Assembly: GCA_024734555.1 (NCBI GenBank)
Contig: JANPWX010000118.1
Location: 850,117-914,116 of the forward strand
Direction of reading: 5' to 3'
Length of the DNA stretch: 64,000 nt
DNA from: Trochalopteron elliotii
Taxonomy: Eukaryota; Chordata; Aves; Passeriformes; Leiothrichidae
Of the stretch, positions 12,601-23,300 are shown in pieces. The translations under genes were made by a program, and so were the position numbers. Each line of letters begins with the position of its first letter. Position 1 is the stretch's first letter. The notes beneath the pieces were generated by a model, which searched no databases, was not told where the DNA came from, and worked only from the letters and a program-made list of their open reading frames with translations.

Positions 12601-14339
12601 TCACCCTTGTGTCCTGACTGCTGGCTTTTGCCGAGAGAAAATTAAAAGATCAAATCAAAGCTGCTCTGGTGATTTTGCCCCTGAGTGATGCTTTTTTGGG
12701 TTTCCAAGCCCCTTCTCCTTGGCTGTGGTGAGGAGCTCATGTTAGGGCTACGAAAGCTGTCAGACTACAGCTGTGGCTGTAGTAACAATATGATAATGTA
12801 AAATATTTTTCTAATTATTTTTCTTATTTTCTAAATTATTTTTCTAATATTTTTCTATTTTTCTACATTTCTAAATAATGTAAATTATTTTTTCTTGGGT
12901 GAACCCAAGCTGGTGTAGGGTGTGAGCTGCTCAGATGGGAATTGGCTGTGCTGTTCCTGCTGGGCACTTTCCTGGAGCAGCAGAGCCTGCCCCACTGCCT
13001 GGGGCCAGGAAATCAGCAGTGTCCCTACTTTTTGAGGCAGGTTTGTGTGCTCTCCCTTCCTCACAGCCCCCGGGGCAGCCCAGCCTGCTCCTGCAGTACC
13101 ACGAGTCAGGGCTCAGCTCCAGCAGCCATGAGCTCAGCCAGTACCTCCGTGATGGTGCTGACAGCTGTGACCCTGTGCCTCCAGGATCCTGGAACGTGGG
13201 ACAAACAGGTGAGGTGAAATGGAGGGCTCTGACAAGGGGGAAGCAAGGGAATAAATGGCTGGTGGTAGAATATTGGCTGTCTCTCAGCTTGGTCCTCTCC
13301 TGGGGGAGGTTGTGCAGGCACAAGGCATGACTAGGGGGGCTGCAGGGTGGGTGAATGGTCTGGGGGCTCTGTCTGGGCAGGTGTAGGAGCTGCTGTGCAC
13401 ATCTGCTGCTTTGGGAGACAATTCTTGCACTGAGGGGTCAGTAGAGGACTACTTAAATTGGGGGACAAGGTTGGGACTTGGTCAAGTCCTCCACAGTGGA
13501 TGTGGTGTGTGATCAGTGTGAGTGGCTCACAGTGGCCTTTGTGTCATTGCAGGGGGGCCCTTGGTGTCCACCCCGACCCCAGCAGTCCCCCTCAAGTTCC
13601 CACAGCTGCACACAGCACTGTGCTTTGGAGCTGGGGGACACCTGGTGCTGGTGTGTCCCCACCACCCTGCTGAGGGACAGCCAGCCCATGTCGAGCTGCA
13701 CAGCCTGGAGGTAGGACACAGCTGGCCCCCCAGGCCCCCATCCCCTCCTCTTGCCCTGAGGGATGCAAGCATGGTTCATAACCCAAGCAGCCTCTTCAGC
13801 AGCCTTCCCATTCCCTGCTCCCATCTTCTGTCCATCCCACATGGATTTTTGAGTCTCCATCATGCCAGCCTGTGCCTGGGTGGTGTTTTCAGCCCTCAGC
13901 TCTGTAACCCTTGGTACCTGTGACCTGCTCAGAGTGATCCCTTCTCATGGGGACAGGTGTGGTTTGTACCTCTCCAAAGGACAACTCCACTCATCTTCCT
14001 GAGGTGCTCCAATACAGGGGCCTTGTCCATGCCCTGAGTCTACCACAGCATTCCAGTCTCCTATTTTACCTCCAGAAGGAGGGAGACATTTCTTTACTGG
14101 ACCTTAGCACTGGAGTCTGTGTAACAGCTCAGGGTCTGTGCTTTGTGGTTACCTGAAGACAGCACAGGGTTCATTGGCACTGTTGGATCCTTGGCCAAGG
14201 AACTGGCTTCCCAATAGCCCAGCTGGGGCTGCTCTGATTGCTGGAGTCCAGCTGCTGAATTTACTTTTGTTTTTTAGGCAATCCTTCAGGGCACAGAAGA
14301 GCTGGAGGAGCTGCAATCCTTCCCTGGGCCCCTGGCCAG
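9631..14339 (+). CDS. SEC16B: SEC16B exons 1-7: N-terminal tail
   Basis: The coding pieces are 9687-9976 (exon from 9631, after the acceptor TTTGCAG, with 56 bases of 5' UTR), 10928-11034, 11548-11647, 11764-11878, 13067-13208, 13553-13710 and 14278-14339, about residues 1-324. The first four exons encode a low-complexity tail rich in His, Pro, Gln and Tyr (for example [16 protein letters not shown] and [13 protein letters not shown]), as in mammalian SEC16B; this part targets the protein to ER exit sites in the family. Exon 1 holds a 21-base in-frame tandem repeat coding HHPRGEG-type heptads. Exon 5 carries the conserved [15 protein letters not shown] block, and exon 6 starts the structured domain. 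The tail is less conserved than the rest, so small extra exons in it could be missed. Confidence 0.88.
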
Positions 14340-17300
14340 GTATGGCAGCACAGGCAGGTCCAGGATCTGTGTCCTCCTGGCTGTCTCCTTTGTGAGGAGA
14401 CAGGAGCTCAAGGCAGACTCAAAGGGTCCCCGTGGTTTTGAGTTATCTACAAAGGCCATGTCTAAGTTCAGGATGGGAGCCCAGCCCCTTTGATGCAGTG
14501 TGGGTTGGTTTGGATTGTGGGACATGGTTCTTTTGAATATTCATAGGATGTGGGTTTAGTGTGGTTTGTACATCTGACCTTATTTTGTACTTATTTTGAC
14601 TCAGAAAAATGATTTTTTTTTGGTTTCTTTGGACATCTAAAGCCCTGGGTCAACCTGTGGCTTAGCTTTTCCTTAGGTTTTTGTCTCCTGAGATGGCTGA
14701 GAAACAGCAGGGTCAGAGCCAGTATGTCCCTTCATCTAGAGTGAGCCTGGGGATGAATCAGGCTGTGTTGCATCAGGTTGTCTCTATTTCTGGCCACTCC
14801 CAACCAAAGGAGGGAGAGAAAAGGAAAAAGCATTTCTTGAGCAGAAGAGCTGTGTATACACAGAAGCTGGGTGGAGGATCTGGAGCTCCCCACCTGGAGT
14901 GCTGCAAACAGTTCTGGTGCCACCTGCATAAGAAGGACATGGAACTGTTGGAGCAAGGCCAGAGGAGGATAAAGGGACTGAAGCAACCTCTCTATGGAGA
15001 NNNNNNNNNNNNNNNNNNNNNNNNNNNNNNNNNNNNNNNNNNNNNNNNNNNNNNNNNNNNNNNNNNNNNNNNNNNNNNNNNNNNNNNNNNNNNNNNNNNN
15101 NNNNNNNNNNNNNNNNNNNNNNNNNNNNNNNNNNNNNNNNNNNNNNNNNNNNNNNNNNNNNNNNNNNNNNNNNNNNNNNNNNNNNNNNNNNNNNNNNNNN
15201 NNNNNNNNNNNNNNNNNNNNNNNNNNNNNNNNNNNNNNNNNNNNNNNNNNNNNNNNNNNNNNNNNNNNNNNNNNNNNNNNNNNNNNNNNNNNNNNNNNNN
15301 NNNNNNNNNNNNNNNNNNNNNNNNNNNNNNNNNNNNNNNNNNNNNNNNNNNNNNNNNNNNNNNNNNNNNNNNNNNNNNNNNNNNNNNNNNNNNNNNGGAG
15401 AGGAGAGGAGAGGAGAGGAGAGGAGATTGTGTGGGGACATCACAGCACCTTCCAATATCTGAAATGGAAGCCAGAGAGTCTTATTGTCAGGAACTGTAGA
15501 GACAGGACAAAGGGGAATGAGTGCAAATTGAAAAAGGGGAACATTAGGTTAGACATATGGAAGAAATTCTTCCCTGTGAGGGTAGTAAGGCCTCAGGTTG
15601 CCCAGAGAAGCAGTGGATGCCCCATCCCTGGAAGTGTTCAAGGCCAGACTGGGCAGGGCTGGGTCTGGTGAAAGGTTTGGTCTGGTGAAGCTCTAGATGA
15701 GCTTTTAGCTCCCTTTGAACCCCCAGACCATTCCATGATTCTGGGTTACCACTTGTGCCAAAGGGTACATCGGGAATCTCCATATAATATGTTGGAATGA
15801 TTGAGTCAGGATCAGCATCTCAACCTGCAGTTTCTCTCTCCTGTCTCATCCACTCTTTCTTTCTAGCTGTATGGTTATTTTATTGTAGGGCAGCCCTTCT
15901 GCCTGACTTGCATGTAGCTTAAGGGTTTCTGTTTCAGTCCCAGAGGGTTTCTGTGGTCACACAAGTGACCCTCCACTCTGCCTCCACACCAGACTGTGCC
16001 TGCAGCCTTGGATATCCATGGATGTAATGGCAGCACAGCAAATCCAAACTGTTTCTTTGCAGATGGATGGAGGAAAATATTATCAGAAGGGCAAAGAGTG
16101 GGTTTGAAATGTACTTTGCATCCCTGAAACAGAGGTCTGCTAAGAGTCACAATAAATTTGAGTGTGTTTGAACTTAAAAGTAGTCATTGGTACAGGGGAT
16201 CTTCTTTCCTCCAGCTCTTGCTTGGAATCTTTGGCATCCCCATCACTGAACCTGGGGACTGAGCCTGAATGATGCCCCAGATTGCTTTGCCTTGAGTTTC
16301 TTTGATGCTTCTTTCTGCTGCTGCAGGGAAGATCTGCACAAGATGGACGTGATGACATTTTGCCAGCAGAAGATGACCACAGGCTGTGATCTCTCAACAC
16401 CGAGGGGCAGAGATTCCTCTCTCCTCTGGAAACTCCTGGTCCTCCTCTGCCGGCAGAATGGGGTAGGTATCCCATGGAGGGGGAGGACTCTTTTGATCTT
16501 GGAAATGAGACAAGGAATATGTCCCTTAGGTGCCTCTTAATCCAGTTGCTATTTTTTGGGGGGGAAGGAGTGTATCTTAAGATCTGATTTCCATACCACT
16601 ATCCCTCAGTTTGATGCTGCCTGACTATTTGGAGCAAATCCTCCTCCATGATTACTTTTTGTCCTTGTAAACTACCAACAGCCCAATGAAGGGGACTGGT
16701 GCCACCTTTGGTGTCACTTTCATCGAGGAGCCAGCACTTATGCTTAAAAGGGGGACATTCCCTTAATCCACTGAAATCCACCCAATCCAGTGTGTAGCTG
16801 CTCATTGGAAGCAGGTGGATAAGGTCATGAGAGGGAGTGTTGTGAAGGTCTTGCTAATTGTGCTGAGTCCTTTTCCTTCCAAACCTGGCTAAAGCTGGTC
16901 TTGTTGGGTGTAGCAAAAGAAAATAGCCTAAAGAGTAGTTTTTAGAGTTTAAAATGTAACACAGTATGGTAATGTAGTAGTTCTTATAGGCTGTATGTAG
17001 ATTCTATAGGATTTTGTGTCTTGTACTGGTTGGTTAGTGTAAATTAGAATATTCAACACGAAAGGAGATATAATGTATTGTAACAAGGACCTCTCTCTCT
17101 CTGGCTCTCCTGCTCTCTGGCTCTCTTGCTCCCTTCTCGCTTTGCACCCCCTCTCTTAGCTCTTTCCCCTGTGCTCTGACCCCTGCCACCTCTCTCTAGC
17201 TCTCCTCCTCTCTGGCTCTCTTGCTCACTGACTCTCTTGCTCTCTCCTCTCTTACCTCTCTTACCTCTTATCCTCTTATTCTCTCTCCCTCTCTCTCTTT

Positions 17301-20300
17301 GGGACTTCCCCTCAGCCCAGGCTGGTGGCTGAAGGCAAGGCCCTTTTTACCCACCACCCTTGCAATAAAACCACGTGTTCTAGAATGTCTCAGCTCTGCA
17401 GAGTTCCCTCTCCCTGCCGTCCACGGATGATCCTACAGCTGGGGGGATGATCCTACAGCTGGGGGGATGATCCTACAGTTGGGGGGGTGCGTTGGGACGA
17501 GGACACAGGTGTAAGAAGGGTGCAGACTGGAAGTGCCGTCAGCCTTTGCTCCTGGGGCAGCCTCCAGTGCCTCACTCCTTCCCTCTCCCCCAGTCCATGG
17601 TGGGCTCGGACGCGGCAGAGCTGCTGCTGCAGGACTGCAGGGGCCAGGACAGGTACAGGAGGCAGGAGCCCACGGCCAGCCTGGCGGGGCTGGCTGACGA
17701 CGAGTGGGCGTCGCGCGCGCCGGGAACGCTGGACCTCCTCACCGGGGAGGTGCCTCCCGTGGTGGAGACACAGGCACAGATCGTGGAGAAGTTCACCAAG
17801 CTCCTCTACTACGGCAGGAAGAAAGTAAGTGGTGAGTGGGATCCAGGACGTGGAGCTGAAGGGTTTGCTTTTTTTCTCGGAGCTGTTGGCCTCTTCAGGC
17901 AGGTTTTAAAGGGAAAGGTGGCTGAGAAGTGATTTGTGGTTGGGGATCCACACCCCTCCAAGCTGCGTTTGTACCACAGGGCTTATGGCAGTGATTTCCC
18001 TCCACTGGGAACTGGGATGGGGGACCCAAGTGAAGAGGAGATGCAGAGGCTTTTACCAGCACTTCTACCACATTTTGTTTCACACAGTCCTAGAATGGTT
18101 TGCTTTGTAAGGGATCTTAAAGGTCATCTTGTTCCAAACCCATCTGCAGCTATGTGATCTCACAGGATTCCCAAGGCACAAGGAGAAGAGAGGAGGGTTG
18201 CTTTTTGGGACTGGTATCCCACAGCATTGAGAGCTAACAGGCAGCACCGTCCTGTAAATCTAAGGGACACAACATTGCTTGGAAGGTCCAAGTTCTTGTA
18301 AATTTTCAGGGTAGAGAGACAAAGGGACCTGGAGGAGATTTGAACATGGAAGAGATTTTTGGAGGATATTAATTAAAGCCAGAGCAGTTATTGGGACTCT
18401 TCCTTGAGCTGGCGGAGCAGAGGAGGGGGGAAGCAGAGTTTGTGCTAACCCTGTTTCTTATCCCCCTCAAATGCAGGAAGCTCTGGTCTGGGCCATGAGG
18501 AACCAGCTGTGGGGCCATGCCCTGTTCCTCTCTAGCAAGATGGACGCTCGGACGTACAGCTGGGTCCTCACTGGGTAAGTTGGAGAAGCTAAACCAAAAT
18601 ATGATATTCATGGCTGGCTTTCCAAGCCTGCTATCCCTTCAGTGCCCCGTGAAACGGGAAAAGAGCATTGATTCCAGCTAGAGCCTTTCCAGAGGGGGCA
18701 AAGGGCACAGAGGGCATCCATCCAGATAGGCCCGAGTCCTTCAGGAGAAACTAAGTGGGAGACTGGAAAGCAGGAGGAAAGCCATTCCCTGGAGATGGAG
18801 GGTTGATTTATTCTGAGTCTTTGGCTTTGCCCATGCTGCTCTAGCAAAGACAGCCAAGGTGCAGGGGAAGCTGAGCCATCTTCACTGTGATCTAGTCTAG
18901 TCCCAGCTGTTCATCCCACTTGTATGAGCATTTTCTGGTGGAATTTAATGTACTTAATCTGGATTGGGTTGATCCCTTCAGGGAGAGTTAAGCAGAAATT
19001 CTCTGTCTTGTGCAACCCAAATCCTTTTAAGGAGGTTTTATGCAGTGTTGTCCTGGAGACCTGCCTTCTCTGAAGGTAATACAGATCCTCATCCCCAGAG
19101 GCTGATGATTCTCTCTGTCTCCTATTTACAAGGGCATGCAGTGATAGGATAGGGAGGAATGGCTTGAGCTGAAGGAGGGTAGATTTAGATTAGATGTTAG
19201 AAAGAAATTCTTCCCTCTGAGGGTGGGGAGGCTCTGGCACAGGTTGTCCAGAGAAGCTGTGGCTGCCCCATCCCTGGAAGTGTCCAAGGCCAGGTTGAAC
19301 TGGGCTTGGAGCACCCTGGTCTAGTGGAAGGTGTCCCTGCCTATGGAAGGAGGGTTGGACTAGAAGGTGCCTTCTGGCTCAATCCATTCTTGGATTCTCT
19401 GGGAAACCCCTCAAGACATCAATTTCCTGGGGCATTTGGGATGTGCTCTGGGAGGTGAATGAAGGTTTGGGGTCCTGGGGTGCAGCCCTTCTCTGCTGTC
19501 TCCTCACAGGTTCACCAGCACACTGGCCACCAACGACCCACTGCAGACCCTCTTCCAGCTCATGTCGGGGAGGATCCCTCAGGCAGCACTGGTCCGTGAG
19601 CTAGAGGCTGGCCCTGGCGTGTGTCCCCCCGTGCTGTCACCTGCCTGTGACACCCACCTTCTGGTGACCATCTCTGCTCATCTTTGCTCTCCTCCTCTCC
19701 CTCCAGTGCTGTGGGGATGCCACGTGGGGCGACTGGAGGCCCCACCTGGCTGTGATGTTGTCCAACAAGGTTGGAGACACGGAGCTGAACCACAGAGCCA
19801 TTGTCACCATGGGAGACACTTTGGGTGAGCTGGGACCAGTGGGAGCAGCTGTAACAGAGCACTGGAATGTCACCATGCACGTCCACACTGAGATGGTTGT
19901 GCCTGTGTGGTGGAAGGGGTGATGTGCCAATGGATCCTCAGATGAATCTGGCTCAGGCACCTCCATTAGCTCCACTGTGGAGGCACCTGGAGCAGCTGGG
20001 CCCAGGGAAGGTGTAGGTAACTGCAGGGAATGAGCCTTGCTCCCAGTGCTGGGATTTTATGCCAATGCTGGCACCCTGCAAGAGTTGGAGCTGGCCCTGC
20101 TCAGGCTCACCCAGTTCTACCATTGAACTGAAACTTCCCGAAACAAAAAGCAGCAATTGGGGAAAACAGACAAAAAACAGGGACAAGGGAGGGACCAGGA
20201 TCTGCATGGGCAGGAAGGTAAGGCAGTTGGGTTTGTGTTTTTGTGCCTCCAAAGCACAAAATGAGACATCACATGCGGTGATGTCTCAGGACTAACTGTT

Positions 20301-23300
20301 TGTCTTTCTCCTCCCATCCAGCCAGCAAGGGAGCAGTCGAAGCAGCTCATTTCTGCTACCTGATGGCAGACATTCCTTTTGGATACTTCGGAGCAAAGGC
20401 AGACCGCATGGCCCTGCTGGGCAGCAGCCACCGGTGAGCAAGCACTGGAGCCTGGGGGTCTTGCCACGGTTACATGTCCCACGTTTTCCCCATCCCTGGG
20501 GTCTCACTTTTATGCAAAAGCAATCTCTGGTTGGGGCTTTTCCCGCTGCTAATGGGCGCTCTTGCGTGGGGCTGTCTGGAGAGGGAGCTGCGCTCCTGCT
20601 CGCTGAGCCCGCCCCTCTCCCCTGCAGCCAGGCGTTTTCCCAGTTTGCCCGGACAGAGGCCGTCCAGAGGATGGAAATCTTCGAGTACTGCCAGCAGCTA
20701 CGACAGCCCGAATCCTTCCTGCTCCCCTTCCAGGTAGGGGATATATGCTCAACGACATCTTGTGCAGGAGCTCAGACTTGCCCCAAAACATGCACCCATC
20801 TCCCTGGAGCCTGGGATTCAAGCTGCTCCTGAGGCTTGCCCCCTTACTGGGCTTTGGGAATGATGGGGAGGTTGCCTTGGCCAAGGGGCTCACTCAGGGC
20901 AGATTTTGGGGTGCACAGTGTGATCAGTGCTTGCTCAGCCCTCATTGCCTTCCTGCTCTCTGGGTAAGCTTTTCCTATTGCAAAGCAGCACCCAGCTGTT
21001 GCTGCCTTGGGCACTATGGATTTGGATGGATACATCCCTGGAAGTTGTTTAAGGCCAGGCTGGATGGGGCTTGGAGCAGCCTGGCCTAGTGGGAGGTGTC
21101 CCTGGCCGTGGCAGGAGGCTGGAACTCGATAAGCCCTAATGTCCCTTCCACCCCAAACCATTGTAGGATTCTATGAAGCTGCCATGCTTCTCTCTGCCTG
21201 GTTCAAGGAAGCAGGGGGCTGGATGCCTCCATGTCTTGGGTTTGGTTTCTCACCCAGGATTCAGGCTGTTAAGAGTCCTTGGCCCTCTAAAAGCCCTGAG
21301 CCACGTCACGTGAAAAAAAAGCAGAGTCTTTAAGGCCTTGTTTTCAGGTTTCTGGTGTTGTTTATTATTTGATATCTCAGAATTCTCTCTGCCCCCAGCC
21401 GAGGTCCAGACAGGGCTGGAACACGAGGCCACTGCCCCCCAAGGGGCCTTGCTCTGCTCTTATACAGATAACCACGTGTCCATTATTTACTGTTTTGTGC
21501 CAATGTCTAGTGACTATACTGGAAAGGTCACTTCTACCTTAACCCAATCCCCTCAAACTACTTTGTGTCATCATTACATCAGAAGATGGAGGACGAGGAA
21601 GAAGGGGAAGAACCCAGGGCAACACCCTAAATCCTCCATCCTGTCCCCCACTTACCTCTATACTAAGAATCCTAAAACTACAAAATTTTTCACCCCGTGC
21701 TGTGCTAAGCTACTATTTTCACACCTTTGAGGTTTGTAATTCCTCTCTTAGTGTTGGAAGCTTTTCCCATGGACTAAAATCAAACTCGGTGTCTTTCTGG
21801 GCTGTGTGCCAAGGTCTCCAACCCCCCCGGACCAGCTTCACACCCCCCTGTCCAGGGTTCAAACTCTCTTCCCCGGGTCCCAGCTCATCCAAAGGGATGC
21901 CCTGGACTCTGACATCCATGGGGACGGCTGGAAGTGGCCCCAAGTTGCAAGTGACCTCTGGGTGCACAATCCCCAAATTGCAAGTGACCTCTGGGTTCAC
22001 GATCCGAGGCACACACGCGTCACACTGGGGTGACGTGCCGTGGCACAGGGCACCCACAGACTTGTCCAACTCCCTTCTCCTAGCCGTGGCTGCTCTGCCC
22101 CCCTCTCCGCAGGTGTACAAGCTGCTGTACGCCTCCCGGCTGGCTGACCACGGGCTGCCGGCCCAGGCGCTGCAGTACTGTGAGCACATCTGCACGGCGC
22201 TGCTGCGCCGGGACCCCGCCGCGCACCCCGCCCTGGCCCGCCAGCTGCTCAGGGTGAGTCCGCGCCTCCTGTGGGGAAAAACAGCTTCGCTTTCTGGGTA
22301 AATCTTCAGAAACAGGTTTAATAAAAAATAAGACAGTTAGGAGACAGGAAAAAAAGCGGAGTACGATTAGGCTGGGTGACTTGGCATTCAGCCAAGTGCA
22401 CAGCCTGCTGTTTCAGAGGTTTTTTTAAAACATTCTTTCTAATGCATCAGCCTGTTGCATGTTTAAACTTTTCCACAAACTAGTTTCTGTATTTCAGGAA
22501 CTGTTTAGCATGGTTCTTCTTTGGATCTGCCTTTTTAGAGCATGTGTGTTTCTTGACTGTGTTTTTGTTATTACCTCCAGCCTGGGCCTTGGTCCCCACC
22601 TTCCACAGACAGTCAGTGTTGATAGTTGGCATGTCAGCAGCAGGGTCTCCATCATATGTTCACTGGATGTTATTTTAACCAAATAGGCTGTTCAGTTACA
22701 AGCATAACTACATATCAGCTATCCCACTACCATGTATAAGTTTTGCTAATAGCAGAAATAAAAACTTTATACAAATAGCATCCACCTTAATATTTGCAAG
22801 AAGCTACCTTTATAATGAACATTTATAACACACTATATTAATACAACATAACTTTCTAACATAACACATATAGTATTCATTTCAATATTTGCAAAAAGCC
22901 AATCATATAATGTGTATTTATAACATCCTGCATCCCCACCAGGGCGTGACACCCACTCAGGACCTGCTGGGGTGGGAGTGGTTGGCAGCTCTGAGCAGCC
23001 CCCCAGGGTTTGCTGCCAAGTGCAGCAAAGCCAGTGCTTCCACAGGGTTTCTAAACCCTGTGGATTTAGGGTAGAAAACAAAGGTATTATGTTGGCTGCC
23101 AAGTAGGAGCAGAGTGATTTGGAAACAAAGGATGTTTTTGAGTCTGGAGGGGTTTTCTGAACTTCTAAATGTCACAGACTTAAGAAGTGAAATCTAAGTG
23201 CACATTTCCCCTCCAGCACAGCTTCTATAATTCTCCTTACCTCCGAGGGGTGTGTTCTGGGGTGACACTGAGAGGGAGCACGGCCCAGCTTGTAGCACCA

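Larger units (their letters stand above)
14885..15745 (+). mobile_element. CR1 LINE fragment split by a GGAGA repeat and assembly gap
   Basis: The left part (14885-15000) matches the CR1 segment GGAGTGCTGCAAACAGTTCTGG through TTGGAGCAAGGCCAGAGGAGG. The right part (from about 15425) resumes with GGGGACATCACAGCACCTTCC and runs to the terminal CCATTCCATGATTCTGG tail at 15745. The interruption is exactly where the intact element would read CTCCTATGGAGACAGGC. A purine-rich pentanucleotide repeat and Ns now occupy that place, so the repeat appears to have grown from the element's own GGAGA. Confidence 0.85.

Noticed and set aside
21806..22033. A + strand frame with repeated VASDLWVH peptides
   Set aside because: The repeat is the 33-bp duplication in the retroviral fragment, and its meaningful strand appears to be the - strand.
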